DNA from: an uncultured Clostridia bacterium
Lineage (GTDB): Bacteria > Bacillota > Clostridia > Oscillospirales > Oscillospiraceae
Direction of reading: 5' to 3'
Length of the DNA: 64,000 bases
Assembly (NCBI GenBank): GCA_945876285.1
Contig: CAMCNO010000001.1
Coordinates: 1-64,000, forward strand
The notes under the pieces were generated by a model. It made no database searches and was not told where the DNA came from. It saw only the letters and a program-made list of their open reading frames with translations. The translations under genes were made by a program, and so were the position numbers. Positions 1-7,215 of the stretch are shown here, piece after piece. Position 1 is the stretch's first letter; the number at the start of each line of letters is the position of its first letter.

Positions 1-54
1 AGGCGGTGGTGGTTGAGCCGAGAATCCCCCGGCTTTAGCCGTGGGGAGTGTCAA
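1..54 (+). mobile_element. Right end of an IS200/IS605-family element
   Basis: An imperfect hairpin at 26-46 pairs CCCC (26-29) with GGGG (43-46) and CGGC (30-33) with GCCG (38-41). It has a TTTA loop and one unpaired T at 42, and is followed by TCAA at 51-54. A subterminal hairpin with a protruding T and a terminal TCAA is the right-end architecture known from IS608-like, single-strand-transposing elements. Only the end lies in the window, so the element's length and transposase type are unknown. Confidence 0.6.
3..38 (+). CDS. Last codons of a probable TnpB/OrfB (partial)
   Basis: One frame reads AVVVEPRIPRL then TAG (36-38), with the stop inside the right-end hairpin. Placement of the orfB stop within the terminal hairpin is common in IS200/IS605 elements, and a proline/arginine-rich tail ending PRL is typical. 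Only 11 codons are visible, so this rests on position and the tail motif. TnpB is the RNA-guided nuclease ancestor of Cas12, but no catalytic part is present here. Confidence 0.4.
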   Translation, partial: AVVVEPRIPRL

Positions 55-584
55 TTGTCACTGTCTTCCATCAGCAGCTTCATGATTTGGCTGTAAATGC
101 GCTCCGGCTCCTTCTGGAAGCGGTCCGCCAGCAGCTTTGCAATGTCCTGCCGTACCGCCATCAGCCTCAGGTCCATGACATTGCCCATGTCGTCGTCCAG
201 GCTCATCCGCACGGTAAAGGTCCCATTGGAGCGCTGGTCCACCGAGGTTTTTACCTGATTCTTCCGCCGGAGCTTTCGGTTCCAGGCGGATAGGTTCTTG
301 TCACACCGTAGCCGCACGGAGTAGGGGATGGAGGACTCACAGATCTGGCTGTTCCGCAGGCCTTTATCAGTGATGGCGTACAGCCCCGCGTCGGACAGCG
401 TCAGATGGCCGGTGTCCACCAGGTCCCGCAGGCACTCGGAGAAGTCAAAGTAACCGACGCCGTCGTCGCACATGGTCAGATCCAGCATCGTGTCAAAGGG
501 GATGGGCTCGATGACCCGGGCGGCGATATAGAGAATGAGGAACTTGATCTCCAGCTTGTCGTGGATGAAACCGCGGCCTTCCAT
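51..584 (-). CDS. DUF4364 family protein
   Basis: A 177-aa soluble protein matching the clostridial DUF4364 family. The N-terminal half (KLEIKFLILYIAARVIEPIP, then a GYFDF segment) looks like the winged-helix part that gives the family its suspected DNA-binding role; the C-terminal half is beta-rich (GTFTVRMSLDDD) and ends in an acidic tail. The start is ATG at 584, preceded by GGAGGTG at 6 nt. An upstream in-frame ATG (MKMKDN...) lies before this RBS and is less likely. The gene stands alone with its own promoter. Its TGA stop (53-51) lies inside the TCAA end of the flanking IS element, so the original C-terminus may have been altered. The biological role is unknown. Confidence 0.85.
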   Translation of the reverse strand: MEGRGFIHDKLEIKFLILYIAARVIEPIPFDTMLDLTMCDDGVGYFDFSECLRDLVDTGHLTLSDAGLYAITDKGLRNSQICESSIPYSVRLRCDKNLSAWNRKLRRKNQVKTSVDQRSNGTFTVRMSLDDDMGNVMDLRLMAVRQDIAKLLADRFQKEPERIYSQIMKLLMEDSDN

Positions 585-621
585 AAGAGACACCTCCAGA
601 TGTAGATTATCTTTCATTTTC

Positions 622-650
622 ATTATACCGCATGTAGTAGCGGTTTGTAC
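622..650 (-). promoter_or_regulatory. Sigma-A-type promoter for the DUF4364 gene
   Basis: On the minus strand, TATAAT (627-622) is a perfect -10 box. It is preceded by TGTACA at an 18-nt spacing, a 4/6 match to TTGACA. It lies about 40 bp upstream of the chosen ATG. Confidence 0.55.
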
Positions 651-740
651 AGAGCTAAATCGAAAAAGGGCGGTATCTGTCTTGACGGAGCCGGGCAGCG
701 CTGGTATCATATGGTTATCAAAAGGAGAGGCGGCGGCTGT

Positions 741-1838
741 ATGAAAAAGCGGGCCCTGGCGATGTTTCTGGCAACGATGATGCTCCTGTCCCTGGCAGGC
801 TGCGGAAAAAAAGAGGAGCCTGCGGTCCCGGCGGCAGAGCCGGAGCCCATAGAAGAACCCGCCCCTGAACCGGAGCCTGCCCCCGAAACGGAGCCGGAAC
901 CGGCTGGCCCGGCGGGTACGAATCCGCTGACGGGGCTGCCCATGGAGCCGGAATATGAGAATGACCGCCCGGTGGCCGTCATGTTCAACAACCTGAAGGC
1001 GGCACAGCCGCAGCTTGGTATCAGCCAGGCGGACATTATTTATGAAGTCCCGGCCGAGGGCGGTATCACCCGGATGCTGGGCGTGTTCCAGAGCCTGGAG
1101 GGTGTGGGGACCTTGGGCAGTATCCGTTCCTCCCGGCCCTACTATCTGGAGCTGGCGCTGGGGCACGATGCCCTGTATGTCCATGCCGGCGGCAGCCCGG
1201 AAGCCTATAAGGACATCCCCGCCTGGGGCGTGGACAATATGGACGGCGTCAACGGCGGCAGTGATGCCAAAATCTTCTGGCGGGACGCGGAACGAAGGAA
1301 GACCATGGACTATGAGCATACCCTGGTGACCTCCGGTGAGAAGATCCAGGAGTATGTGGACAGTCATTTCCGCACGGAGCATAAGGACGGCTATACCTAT
1401 ACCCAGGCGTTTGCTGCGGATGGTACGCCTGCCAGCGGTGCTCAGGCGAAGCGTGTGACGCTGAAATTCTCCAATTACAAGACAGGTATCTTCGATTATG
1501 ACGCGGCCTCCGGCAAGTATCTGCTCAGCCAGTACGGCAAGCCCTACACGGACGGCGCGCTGAATCAGCAGGTCAGCGCCACCAATGTGCTGGTGCTGGA
1601 GACCTCCATCAGCGAGATCGCCGGAGACACCTACGGCCGCCTGACGGTGGACCTCACAGGCAGCGGCAGCGGCACCTATTTCTGCGGCGGCAAGTGCGTG
1701 CCCATCCAGTGGAGCAAGGCGGACCGCAACAGCCAGTTCGTCTATAAGCTGCAGGACGGCACCCCGCTGACCTTGGGGCAGGGCAACAGCTATGTCTGTA
1801 TCATCAGTCCCAAACGCAGTACGCTGACGTACGAATAA
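741..1838 (+). CDS. DUF3048 domain-containing lipoprotein (YerB-like)
   Basis: A 365-aa secreted lipoprotein. Residues 1-21 are a type II signal peptide ending in the lipobox LAGC (acylated Cys21). A Glu-Pro-rich linker (about 28-58) probably spans the wall. The rest is the DUF3048 domain, recognisable by NPLTGLP, RPVAVMFNN, the Q-GISQADIIYE segment and GSIRSSRPYY. The domain is known from B. subtilis YerB; its biochemical role is not established. The start at 741 follows AAAGGAGAGG at 721-730; an upstream in-frame ATG at 645 would bury the signal peptide. The gene is monocistronic and ends in a strong terminator. Confidence 0.9.
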   Translation: MKKRALAMFLATMMLLSLAGCGKKEEPAVPAAEPEPIEEPAPEPEPAPETEPEPAGPAGTNPLTGLPMEPEYENDRPVAVMFNNLKAAQPQLGISQADIIYEVPAEGGITRMLGVFQSLEGVGTLGSIRSSRPYYLELALGHDALYVHAGGSPEAYKDIPAWGVDNMDGVNGGSDAKIFWRDAERRKTMDYEHTLVTSGEKIQEYVDSHFRTEHKDGYTYTQAFAADGTPASGAQAKRVTLKFSNYKTGIFDYDAASGKYLLSQYGKPYTDGALNQQVSATNVLVLETSISEIAGDTYGRLTVDLTGSGSGTYFCGGKCVPIQWSKADRNSQFVYKLQDGTPLTLGQGNSYVCIISPKRSTLTYE

Positions 1839-1850
1839 TGTGATTTCATC

Positions 1851-1877
1851 GGCGGGCCGTTTGGCCCGCCGTTTTTT
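1851..1877 (+). terminator. Rho-independent terminator after the DUF3048 lipoprotein gene
   Basis: GGCGGGCC (1851-1858) pairs with GGCCCGCC (1863-1870) around a GTTT loop, followed by GTTTTTT. Confidence 0.9.
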
Positions 1878-1878
1878 C

Positions 1879-1905
1879 ACCTCCCGGCCGGGCGCGCATA
1901 CACTG
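1879..1905 (+). promoter_or_regulatory. Possible mother-cell (sigma-E/sigma-K type) promoter
   Basis: CATACACT at 1897-1904 matches the sigma-E -10 pattern CATACAmT and is close to the sigma-K pattern CATAnnnTA. An AC dinucleotide (1879-1880), as in sigma-K -35 regions, lies 16 nt upstream. The sigma-E -35 match is poor. The assignment is inferred from motif similarity only. Confidence 0.3.
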
Positions 1906-1954
1906 GATTGAAAGCATCCTGCTTTCATCCAGCTACTTATTAGGAGGTATTGCA

Positions 1955-2797
1955 ATGCCCGAGAAAGTCATGCCCGGTCCCATTGAGGACCCCAGCGGCA
2001 TCCGAGAGGCGGTTTGCATCCATACCAGGAAAATCTATGATTCCTGCCGAGATAAAGACTGCATCGAAGACCTGCGCTTCTACCCGAAGATGCAGTATGT
2101 GGATGTCATCAACCGGGCGCTGTCCGTGAAGGGCGGCAGCGCAAGGCTGCTGTATGTGTATGTGGATGTGGAGCCCGTCAGCTTCAACAGGGGCTTCTAC
2201 ACCGTGGATATGCGCTTTTTCTACTCCGTGACCCTTCAGGCTTACCTGAGCTGCCCTGCACCTGTTACGGTGGAAGGCCTGTGTGTGTTCGACAAGCGGG
2301 TCATCCTGTTTGGCAGCGAGGGTAACGCCAAGATCTTCTCCTCTGAGCTGCGTGTCGGCGAGCCGGACATCCAGACGATGCGCCGGGCTAACGCCCCCGT
2401 TGCCGTGGTGGAGGCCGTCGACCCCATTGTCCTGGACGCCCGCATCATGGACTGCTGCGGCAAGCGGGACTGTGACTGCGATCTGTGTGAGGTGCCGTCC
2501 TTCGTCAACAGCTGCTTCGACGGTGAACTGTCCAGCGGTGATGATAACCGCCGGGTGTATGTCACCCTGGGCCAGTTCTCCATCGTCCGGCTGGAGCGGG
2601 ATTCTCAGCTTCTGGTGCCGGTGTACGACTACTGTATGCCTGAAAAGGAATGCTCCTGCGGGACCGGAGGTGGGGAAGACCCCTGCGGTATTTTCCGCAA
2701 CATCGGTTTCCCGGTGGGAGAGTTTTTCCCGCCCAACACCGTGAAGCTGCCGGAGAACTATGAGGACGCCAAGTTCTGCTGTGCAAGCGGCAGGTAA
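1955..2797 (+). CDS. Conserved clostridial Cys-rich protein of unknown function
   Basis: A 280-aa protein without a signal peptide or membrane segment. Its N-terminal motif (PGPIEDP, EAVCIHTRKIYDSCRDKDCI) recurs in uncharacterised proteins of spore-forming Clostridia, as far as I recall. It is rich in Cys, with a cluster CCGKRDCDCDLC near residues 168-179, CSCGTGGGEDPC near 231-242 and a CC near the C-terminus, suggesting metal binding or disulfide cross-linking. The RBS is TTAGGAGGT, 7 nt before the ATG. The upstream sequence contains a possible sigma-E/K promoter, so a spore coat or mother-cell role is conceivable, but nothing in the protein proves it. It is monocistronic and ends in a 16-bp perfect palindrome. 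Confidence 0.75.
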   Translation: MPEKVMPGPIEDPSGIREAVCIHTRKIYDSCRDKDCIEDLRFYPKMQYVDVINRALSVKGGSARLLYVYVDVEPVSFNRGFYTVDMRFFYSVTLQAYLSCPAPVTVEGLCVFDKRVILFGSEGNAKIFSSELRVGEPDIQTMRRANAPVAVVEAVDPIVLDARIMDCCGKRDCDCDLCEVPSFVNSCFDGELSSGDDNRRVYVTLGQFSIVRLERDSQLLVPVYDYCMPEKECSCGTGGGEDPCGIFRNIGFPVGEFFPPNTVKLPENYEDAKFCCASGR

Positions 2798-2804
2798 ATT
2801 AGCG

Positions 2805-2836
2805 AAAGACAGCCGGCCCGCGGGCCGGCTGTCTTT
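2805..2836. terminator. Perfect 16-bp palindromic terminator stem
   Basis: AAAGACAGCCGGCCCG (2805-2820) is directly followed by its reverse complement (2821-2836), ending in TTT. The A and T tracts on both sides would let it act in both directions, for the Cys-rich protein gene and originally for the convergent LysR gene. The group II intron begins 6 nt after it. Confidence 0.75.
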
Positions 2837-2841
2837 GCGTT

Positions 2842-3506
2842 GTGCGCCCGGCATGGGCGATAACTAGGTGGTGAAAGTCCACTGCGGACTCGGTAGCAGG
2901 AACCGCTAGCCGAAGGCAAGGGTGCCCATCGCGAGGTGGGATCTGAAGGAAGCCGGATGTGAAGGCTGAGAAGTGCCAACACGGGCAAAGTTTCGGGCCG
3001 ACGAACAGAAACCTCATATAAGGCTGACTTGGGGCGGACGACTCTACAGCGTAAGAAGAAGTCCAATGCTACCCGAACCCCATACAGTAGATGAGGCGGC
3101 TGCGAGATGAAGGTTATCGCTCTTACCCGGGGAGGTCTGCAGGATATGCTCCCGACAAGAGGGTACGAAGGATACCCACAGGAGTAACCCACGTCGCAAG
3201 GCGGTGGCTGAACCTGCAGAAGTCAGCTCTACCCATAGTACCAAAGAAATGGTTAATCACCAGGAAGGGAAGGGGTAGACGGTTGGAAACGGCTGACGAA
3301 ACAAGTTGATATCTGTGTTGACATCAGTTGCTCTACGGAGATTTAACGATTGAGGGTAGGCTGGAAGCCGAGAGTAAAGGTCGGAAATGACGAGCAGATA
3401 TCAAGGGAAAGCGTCTTAGGTCGGAACCAGCCGAAACGCCGTATGCCGAAAACGGCACGTACGGTGTTGTGGGAGGACGGGGGTTAGTCACCCCCTCCTA
3501 CCCGAT
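2842..3506 (+). mobile_element. ORF-less group II intron, class C
   Basis: The 5' end is GTGCGCCCGGCATGGGCG, the conserved group IIC start. Domain I landmarks such as GGTGGTGAAAGTCC and GGATCTGAAGGAAGCCGG follow, then TCTTACCCGGGGAGGTCTG as in the Oceanobacillus IIC intron. Domain V lies at about 3436-3466 (CGCCGTATGCC, GAAAA tetraloop region, GGCACGTACGG) and has the CGC catalytic triad that marks class C. Domain VI (3470-3503) forms a GGGAGG/CCTCC-type stem with an A in CCTACCC, and the intron ends GAT (AY rule). Insertion just downstream of a terminator hairpin is also a class C habit. Domain IV is about 150 nt with no reverse transcriptase, so mobility or splicing would need a protein in trans. 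Confidence 0.88.
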
Positions 3507-4396
3507 TAGAGCGCTTCATCAATGAACCGCCGCAGGGCGGGACTGGGGTTATCTTTCCGCCAGACCGCTAAGATCTCCTCTGTCTCCTCGTCTCCCAGCA
3601 GAGGGAGGAAGGTCAGGTTGTCGGCGTTGGTCAGCTTGTCTGTGCAGTAGGCGGGCAGAATGGAGATGCCTTCCTCTGCTGCCACCATCATCAAAATGCT
3701 CTCCACGTCGTTGGAGCGCAGCAGGATGTTGGGCTGATACCCGGCTTTCTGGTAGAGGGACATGAAGTGGGCGTCACCAAAAGAGGAACCTGTGGCGGAA
3801 GGTGTCATGTATAAAATCGTCTCATTTTTCAGTTCCTCCCGCCGCAGGGCCGTCCTCTGAGCCAGGGGATGGCTATTGTACAGCGCCACCGCCAGCCGGG
3901 CGTGCTCCACAAGGCGGTATTCCGCTTGCTCCTCCTGACGGATATTCGTGCTGTCCCAGGTAAAGATGATGTCGTACTCCTTATTCAGCAGTCCCGCCGC
4001 CAGCTCGTCGGTGTCGCAGCGGTAGCAGGTGAGGAGAATATTGGGGTGGTGCCGGTGAAAGAGGCGGAGTTTGTCCGAAAGCGTACTGCGCTCATACCCT
4101 TTTGTATAGCCGATGCGCAGGGTGCCCACCACGCCGGTGGAGGCGTCCTTGGCCCGGCTGACAGCGGTGTCCATCCGTACCAGGATGGCTTTGGCCTCTT
4201 TTAGGAATACGCTGCCTGCTGGGGTGAGGGACACCGGGCGGCTGTTGCGGTCCAGAAGCTGGACGCCCAGGCTTTCCTCCAGGGCACGCACCTGCTGGGT
4301 AACGGCGGTCTGGGAGAGGTAATATTGGATGGCGGCCTTGGTGAAGCTCCGCTGCTCCGCCACCGCCACAAAGTATTTCAACTGGTTGATATTCAT
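3506..4396 (-). CDS. LysR-family transcriptional regulator
   Basis: A 296-aa LTTR of normal length. The N-terminal winged helix-turn-helix covers residues 1-60 (MNINQLKYFVAVAEQRSFTK, then LSQTAVTQQVRALEESLGVQ), followed by the linker helix and a periplasmic-binding-like effector domain from about residue 90. ATG 4396 follows GGAGATAC; the in-frame ATG 57 nt upstream has no RBS. It is divergent from a D-2-hydroxyacid dehydrogenase, the usual arrangement for an LTTR and its target, so it probably senses a substrate or product of that enzyme and also represses itself. The last base of its TAA stop coincides with the last base of the group II intron. Confidence 0.9.
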   Translation of the reverse strand: MNINQLKYFVAVAEQRSFTKAAIQYYLSQTAVTQQVRALEESLGVQLLDRNSRPVSLTPAGSVFLKEAKAILVRMDTAVSRAKDASTGVVGTLRIGYTKGYERSTLSDKLRLFHRHHPNILLTCYRCDTDELAAGLLNKEYDIIFTWDSTNIRQEEQAEYRLVEHARLAVALYNSHPLAQRTALRREELKNETILYMTPSATGSSFGDAHFMSLYQKAGYQPNILLRSNDVESILMMVAAEEGISILPAYCTDKLTNADNLTFLPLLGDEETEEILAVWRKDNPSPALRRFIDEAL

Positions 4397-4424
4397 ATGT
4401 ATCTCCAACATATAAGATAAACTT

Positions 4425-4476
4425 ATTTTAATATAGAAAATTGGAGGTTGCAAGCTCTTTTTCTCTATATTAGAAT
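4425..4476. promoter_or_regulatory. Divergent promoters sharing one -35 hexamer, inside a large dyad
   Basis: The palindromic hexamer TTGCAA (4448-4453) is exactly 17 bp from TAAAAT (4430-4425, minus, driving lysR) and exactly 17 bp from TAGAAT (4471-4476, plus, driving the dehydrogenase). The outer parts form an inverted repeat, ATTTTAATATAGA (4425-4437) and TCTATATTAGAAT (4464-4476), matching at 12 of 13 positions. That suits a LysR-type dimer or tetramer site. Confidence 0.65.
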
Positions 4477-4503
4477 AACGAACAATGATTTAACGGGAGA
4501 ACG

Positions 4504-5496
4504 ATGCACATGAACATCATGGTGTATGAGGTCAGAGGGGACGAGCAGGCGGAGCTGACGCGCCAGGCACAGAAGCTGGGGATTTCCCTGGAGATGAGCC
4601 GCGAGGTGCCCACGGTAGAAAACGCGGCGCTGGCGGAGGGCTGTGAGGGTGTTTCCATCCTGGGCCAGGGAAAAATTGACGGGCCGCTGCTGGATGTCTG
4701 GCACAGCCTGGGGGTGTGCTATCTCTCCACCCGGACGGTGGGCTATGACCATATCGACCTGGCCTGCGCGAAAAAGCTGGGTATCCGGGTGTGCAGCGCC
4801 AGCTACGCCCCCAACGGCGTGGCGGATTTCGCCGTCATGCTAATCCTGATGTGCCTGCGGCACTATAAACAGGCCATGTGGCGGGGACAGGTCAACGATT
4901 TTTCCCTGAATGGGCTTCAGGGGCGGGAAATGAAAGATTTGACCATCGGCGTCATCGGCACCGGGAAGATCGGCGCCCAGGTCATCCGTAATTTGTCGGG
5001 CTTCGGCTGCCGTATCCTCGCCTATGATTTGCGGCGAAACCCGGCGGTGGAGAAATTGGTGACTTATGTTGATTTTGACGCTCTGCTGGCTCAGGCGGAC
5101 GTCATCACCCTCCATATGCCGCTGCTGGACAGCAACCGCCATATCATTGACCGGGAGAGCATCGCCAAAATGAAGGACGGCGTGGTCATTGTCAACTGCT
5201 CCCGGGGAGAGCTGGCGGACATTGAAGCGTTGGTGGAGGGCATCGAGAGCCAGAAAATCGGCGCGCTGGGCATGGACACCTGCGAGGGAGACGAGGGCAT
5301 CGTCCACGCTGACCACCGGGTGGACATCCTCTCCAACCGGAACTGGTTCTACCTCCATCAGTTCCGCAATGTCGTCATGACCCAGCATATGGCGTTCTAC
5401 ACCGATGCGGCGGTGGCAAGTATGGTGGAATGCGGTATCCGGGGTATTTGGGAGATGGCAAACGGGATCCCCTGTGAAACGGAATTGAACAGATAA
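4504..5496 (+). CDS. D-2-hydroxyacid dehydrogenase (D-lactate/hydroxyisocaproate dehydrogenase family)
   Basis: A 330-aa NAD-dependent D-specific 2-hydroxyacid dehydrogenase that should interconvert a 2-oxoacid (pyruvate, 2-oxoisocaproate or similar) and its D-2-hydroxyacid. The Rossmann fold is clear: GVIGTGKIGAQVIR near residues 149-162. The substrate-side motifs STRTVGYDHIDL (near 78) and NCSRGELAD (near 232, catalytic Arg) are present, and TQHMAFYTDAA near 299 carries the catalytic His. ATG 4504 lies 3 nt from GGGAGA; the in-frame ATG at 4510 is an alternative. It is monocistronic, with a strong terminator. The divergent LysR gene suggests induction by a metabolite. Substrate specificity cannot be read from the sequence; a VanH-like role is unlikely because no ligase or dipeptidase accompanies it. 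Confidence 0.85.
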   Translation: MHMNIMVYEVRGDEQAELTRQAQKLGISLEMSREVPTVENAALAEGCEGVSILGQGKIDGPLLDVWHSLGVCYLSTRTVGYDHIDLACAKKLGIRVCSASYAPNGVADFAVMLILMCLRHYKQAMWRGQVNDFSLNGLQGREMKDLTIGVIGTGKIGAQVIRNLSGFGCRILAYDLRRNPAVEKLVTYVDFDALLAQADVITLHMPLLDSNRHIIDRESIAKMKDGVVIVNCSRGELADIEALVEGIESQKIGALGMDTCEGDEGIVHADHRVDILSNRNWFYLHQFRNVVMTQHMAFYTDAAVASMVECGIRGIWEMANGIPCETELNR

Positions 5497-5498
5497 CA

Positions 5499-5533
5499 GG
5501 ACGGGGCTGGAAACGGCCCCGTCCAAATTTTTT
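5499..5533 (+). terminator. Rho-independent terminator
   Basis: GGACGGGGC (5499-5507) pairs with GCCCCGTCC (5516-5524), followed by AAATTTTTT. Confidence 0.9.
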
Positions 5534-5544
5534 GGACAAACCCG

Positions 5545-5573
5545 GCATAGCGGAGGACGAGCCGTCATAGAGT
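5545..5573 (+). promoter_or_regulatory. Candidate sigma-E promoter for the spoIIIA operon
   Basis: GCATAGC (5545-5551) fits 5/7 of the sigma-E -35 pattern KMATATT. After 14 nt comes CATAGAGT (5566-5573), 7/8 of CATACAmT. spoIIIA is sigma-E dependent in B. subtilis, so position and function agree. Confidence 0.5.
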
Positions 5574-5603
5574 GTGGTGAATCAGGAAAGGGGGAGAGTA
5601 CCC

Positions 5604-6518
5604 TTGGGAAAGAATCGGAATGTGATCGGCTATGAGGCTGCCGCGGCCATTTTGCCGAACCGCCTGCGGAAGCTGGCACTGGCCCTGCCGGAGGAACAAA
5701 AAGCAGTTGCGGAGGAGCTTCGCCTTCGAGCGGGGCGGCCCATGACCGTACTGCTGCCGGAGGGGGAAGTATCGCTGGACGCCGTGGTGGACCCGGCGGA
5801 GCTGGAAACGCTGTGTGACCTTGCAACGGAGTTCTCCCGCTATGCGGCGGCGGAGACCTTGCGGGAGGGCTTTGTACCTGTACGGGGTGGATTCCGCCTG
5901 GGGCTGTGCGGGACAGCGGTGATGAAAAACGGCATGAACACGAATCTGAAAAACTTGTCATCGGCAGTCATCCGCATTGCCCGGGAGCGGAAGGGCGTAG
6001 GGGAGGCGGTGGTATCCCGGCTGTTCCGGGACGGTGTGTTCCAAAGCACGTTGATTTTGTCCCCGCCCGGAGGCGGCAAGACCACCCTCCTGCGGGATTT
6101 GGTGCGCTGCCTTTCCGATGGGACAGCGGACACACCGCCCTTACGGGTGTCCCTCATCGACGAGCGGGGCGAGGTGGCGGTGATGTACCGGGGCGAGCCC
6201 CAGATGGACGTGGGCAGCCGCACTGATGTGCTGGATGCCTGCCCGAAAGCGCTGGGCATTCCCATCGTTCTGCGGGCCATGAATCCACAGGTCATCGCCG
6301 TGGATGAGATCACCGCCCGGGCGGACCTGCGTGCCGCCGTTATGGCGGCAGGCTGCGGTGTGGGGCTGCTTGCCACCATCCATGCCGCCGACACGGCGGA
6401 GCTGCTCCAGCGGCCGCTGTACCGGGAACTGCTGGCGGAAGGTGTGTTCCGGCAGGCGGTGTGCATCACCTCGGCAAATGGGAAGCGGACCTACCGGGTG
6501 GAGGAGCTGCTATGCTGA
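5604..6518 (+). CDS. spoIIIAA: Stage III sporulation protein AA, secretion-type ATPase
   Basis: The AAA+/type II-IV secretion-like ATPase of the SpoIIIA-SpoIIQ channel that joins mother cell and forespore. The Walker A motif PPGGGKTTLLRDL lies near residues 153-165, a Walker B-like VIAVDEI near 231, and HAAD near 258. TTG 5604, 8 nt after GGGGGAG, is chosen (304 aa). GTG 5574 is an in-frame alternative without an RBS at proper distance, and the protein's alignable part (ILPNRLRKLALALP) begins after 5604. It is first in an eight-gene operon with overlapping or tightly spaced genes, behind a candidate sigma-E promoter. Confidence 0.93.
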   Translation: MGKNRNVIGYEAAAAILPNRLRKLALALPEEQKAVAEELRLRAGRPMTVLLPEGEVSLDAVVDPAELETLCDLATEFSRYAAAETLREGFVPVRGGFRLGLCGTAVMKNGMNTNLKNLSSAVIRIARERKGVGEAVVSRLFRDGVFQSTLILSPPGGGKTTLLRDLVRCLSDGTADTPPLRVSLIDERGEVAVMYRGEPQMDVGSRTDVLDACPKALGIPIVLRAMNPQVIAVDEITARADLRAAVMAAGCGVGLLATIHAADTAELLQRPLYRELLAEGVFRQAVCITSANGKRTYRVEELLC

Positions 6519-7009
6519 AGCTGCTGGGGAGCGCATGTATCCTGGCGGGGAGCGTTCTGGCCCAGGCAGTGCGGCTGTCGGACCGCCGCCGCCAGTGGGA
6601 CACGCTGTCGGATATGCTTTCCGCTCTGCGGCAGATGGGAGAGGAGATCCGCCTGGCCCGGACGCCCATGCCGCTGCTGCTGGAGTATCTGGCAAAGGAC
6701 CGCCGCCCGGATGCCGCCGCTTTTCTCAATCAAACGTCGGAAGACTTGCGGCGGGGTGAGGGCCTGGCGGCAGCCTGGCAGCGGGGAATATCCGGCTTAC
6801 CTCTGCCGCCGGAGGACATGCGGGTGTTGGAGCCGTTGGGCGCTGCTCTGGGCGGCGACGAGGAGCAGGCCTGTAAGGCAATTTCTCTTGCTATCTATGA
6901 GCTGGCAAAGCATGCCGAGGAGCGGACGGCAGTGCGGAAAACGGAGGACCGGCAGGCGGCGGCCCTGTGCTTTTCCGCCGCGGCGCTGCTGGTGATCTTG
7001 CTGATATGA
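6512..7009 (+). CDS. spoIIIAB: Stage III sporulation protein AB
   Basis: A 165-aa protein with an N-terminal hydrophobic anchor (residues 1-20), a helical middle (SDMLSALRQMGEEIRLART) similar to type II secretion GspF cytoplasmic domains, and a C-terminal membrane segment (CFSAAALLVILLI). ATG 6512 overlaps the end of spoIIIAA by 7 nt and sits after GGTGGAGGAG. It is a component of the forespore-mother cell channel, likely a membrane platform for the AA ATPase. Confidence 0.9.
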   Translation: MLKLLGSACILAGSVLAQAVRLSDRRRQWDTLSDMLSALRQMGEEIRLARTPMPLLLEYLAKDRRPDAAAFLNQTSEDLRRGEGLAAAWQRGISGLPLPPEDMRVLEPLGAALGGDEEQACKAISLAIYELAKHAEERTAVRKTEDRQAAALCFSAAALLVILLI

Positions 7010-7018
7010 GGAAATGCC

Positions 7019-7213
7019 ATGAATGTGGATTTGATTTTCAAAATTGCCGCCATTGGCATCCTGGTGGCGGTGCTGAACCAGCTTCTTGTGCGCTCCGGCC
7101 GGGAGGAACAGGCCATGATGACGACGCTGGCGGGGCTGGTGGTGGTCCTGATGATGATGGTGCGGCAGATCAGCGAGCTGTTTGACCTCATCAAGACCCT
7201 GTTCAACTTTTAG
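7019..7213 (+). CDS. spoIIIAC: Stage III sporulation protein AC
   Basis: A 64-aa, almost wholly membrane-embedded protein with two transmembrane helices (about 4-22 and 33-51), the normal length for the family. Sequence landmarks are IFKIAAIGILVAVLNQLL and MTTLAGLVVVLMMMV. It starts 9 nt after spoIIIAB, and spoIIIAD follows after 2 nt. Together with SpoIIIAD it forms part of the membrane complex of the feeding-tube channel. Confidence 0.92.
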   Translation: MNVDLIFKIAAIGILVAVLNQLLVRSGREEQAMMTTLAGLVVVLMMMVRQISELFDLIKTLFNF

Positions 7214-7215
7214 CC

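Noticed and set aside
51-1955. A 634-codon open frame on the minus strand covering DUF4364 and running across the DUF3048 gene
   Set aside because: Only its last 177 codons resemble a protein family and follow an RBS; the rest is antisense of the lipoprotein gene with biased composition.
2758-3309. Several 60-140 codon frames in the intron region
   Set aside because: They lie in conserved ribozyme sequence, have no RBS and show no protein-like features.
4504-5496. The hydroxyacid dehydrogenase as VanH of a vancomycin-resistance cluster
   Set aside because: There is no D-Ala-D-Lac ligase, VanX or VanRS nearby, and the neighbour is a LysR regulator.
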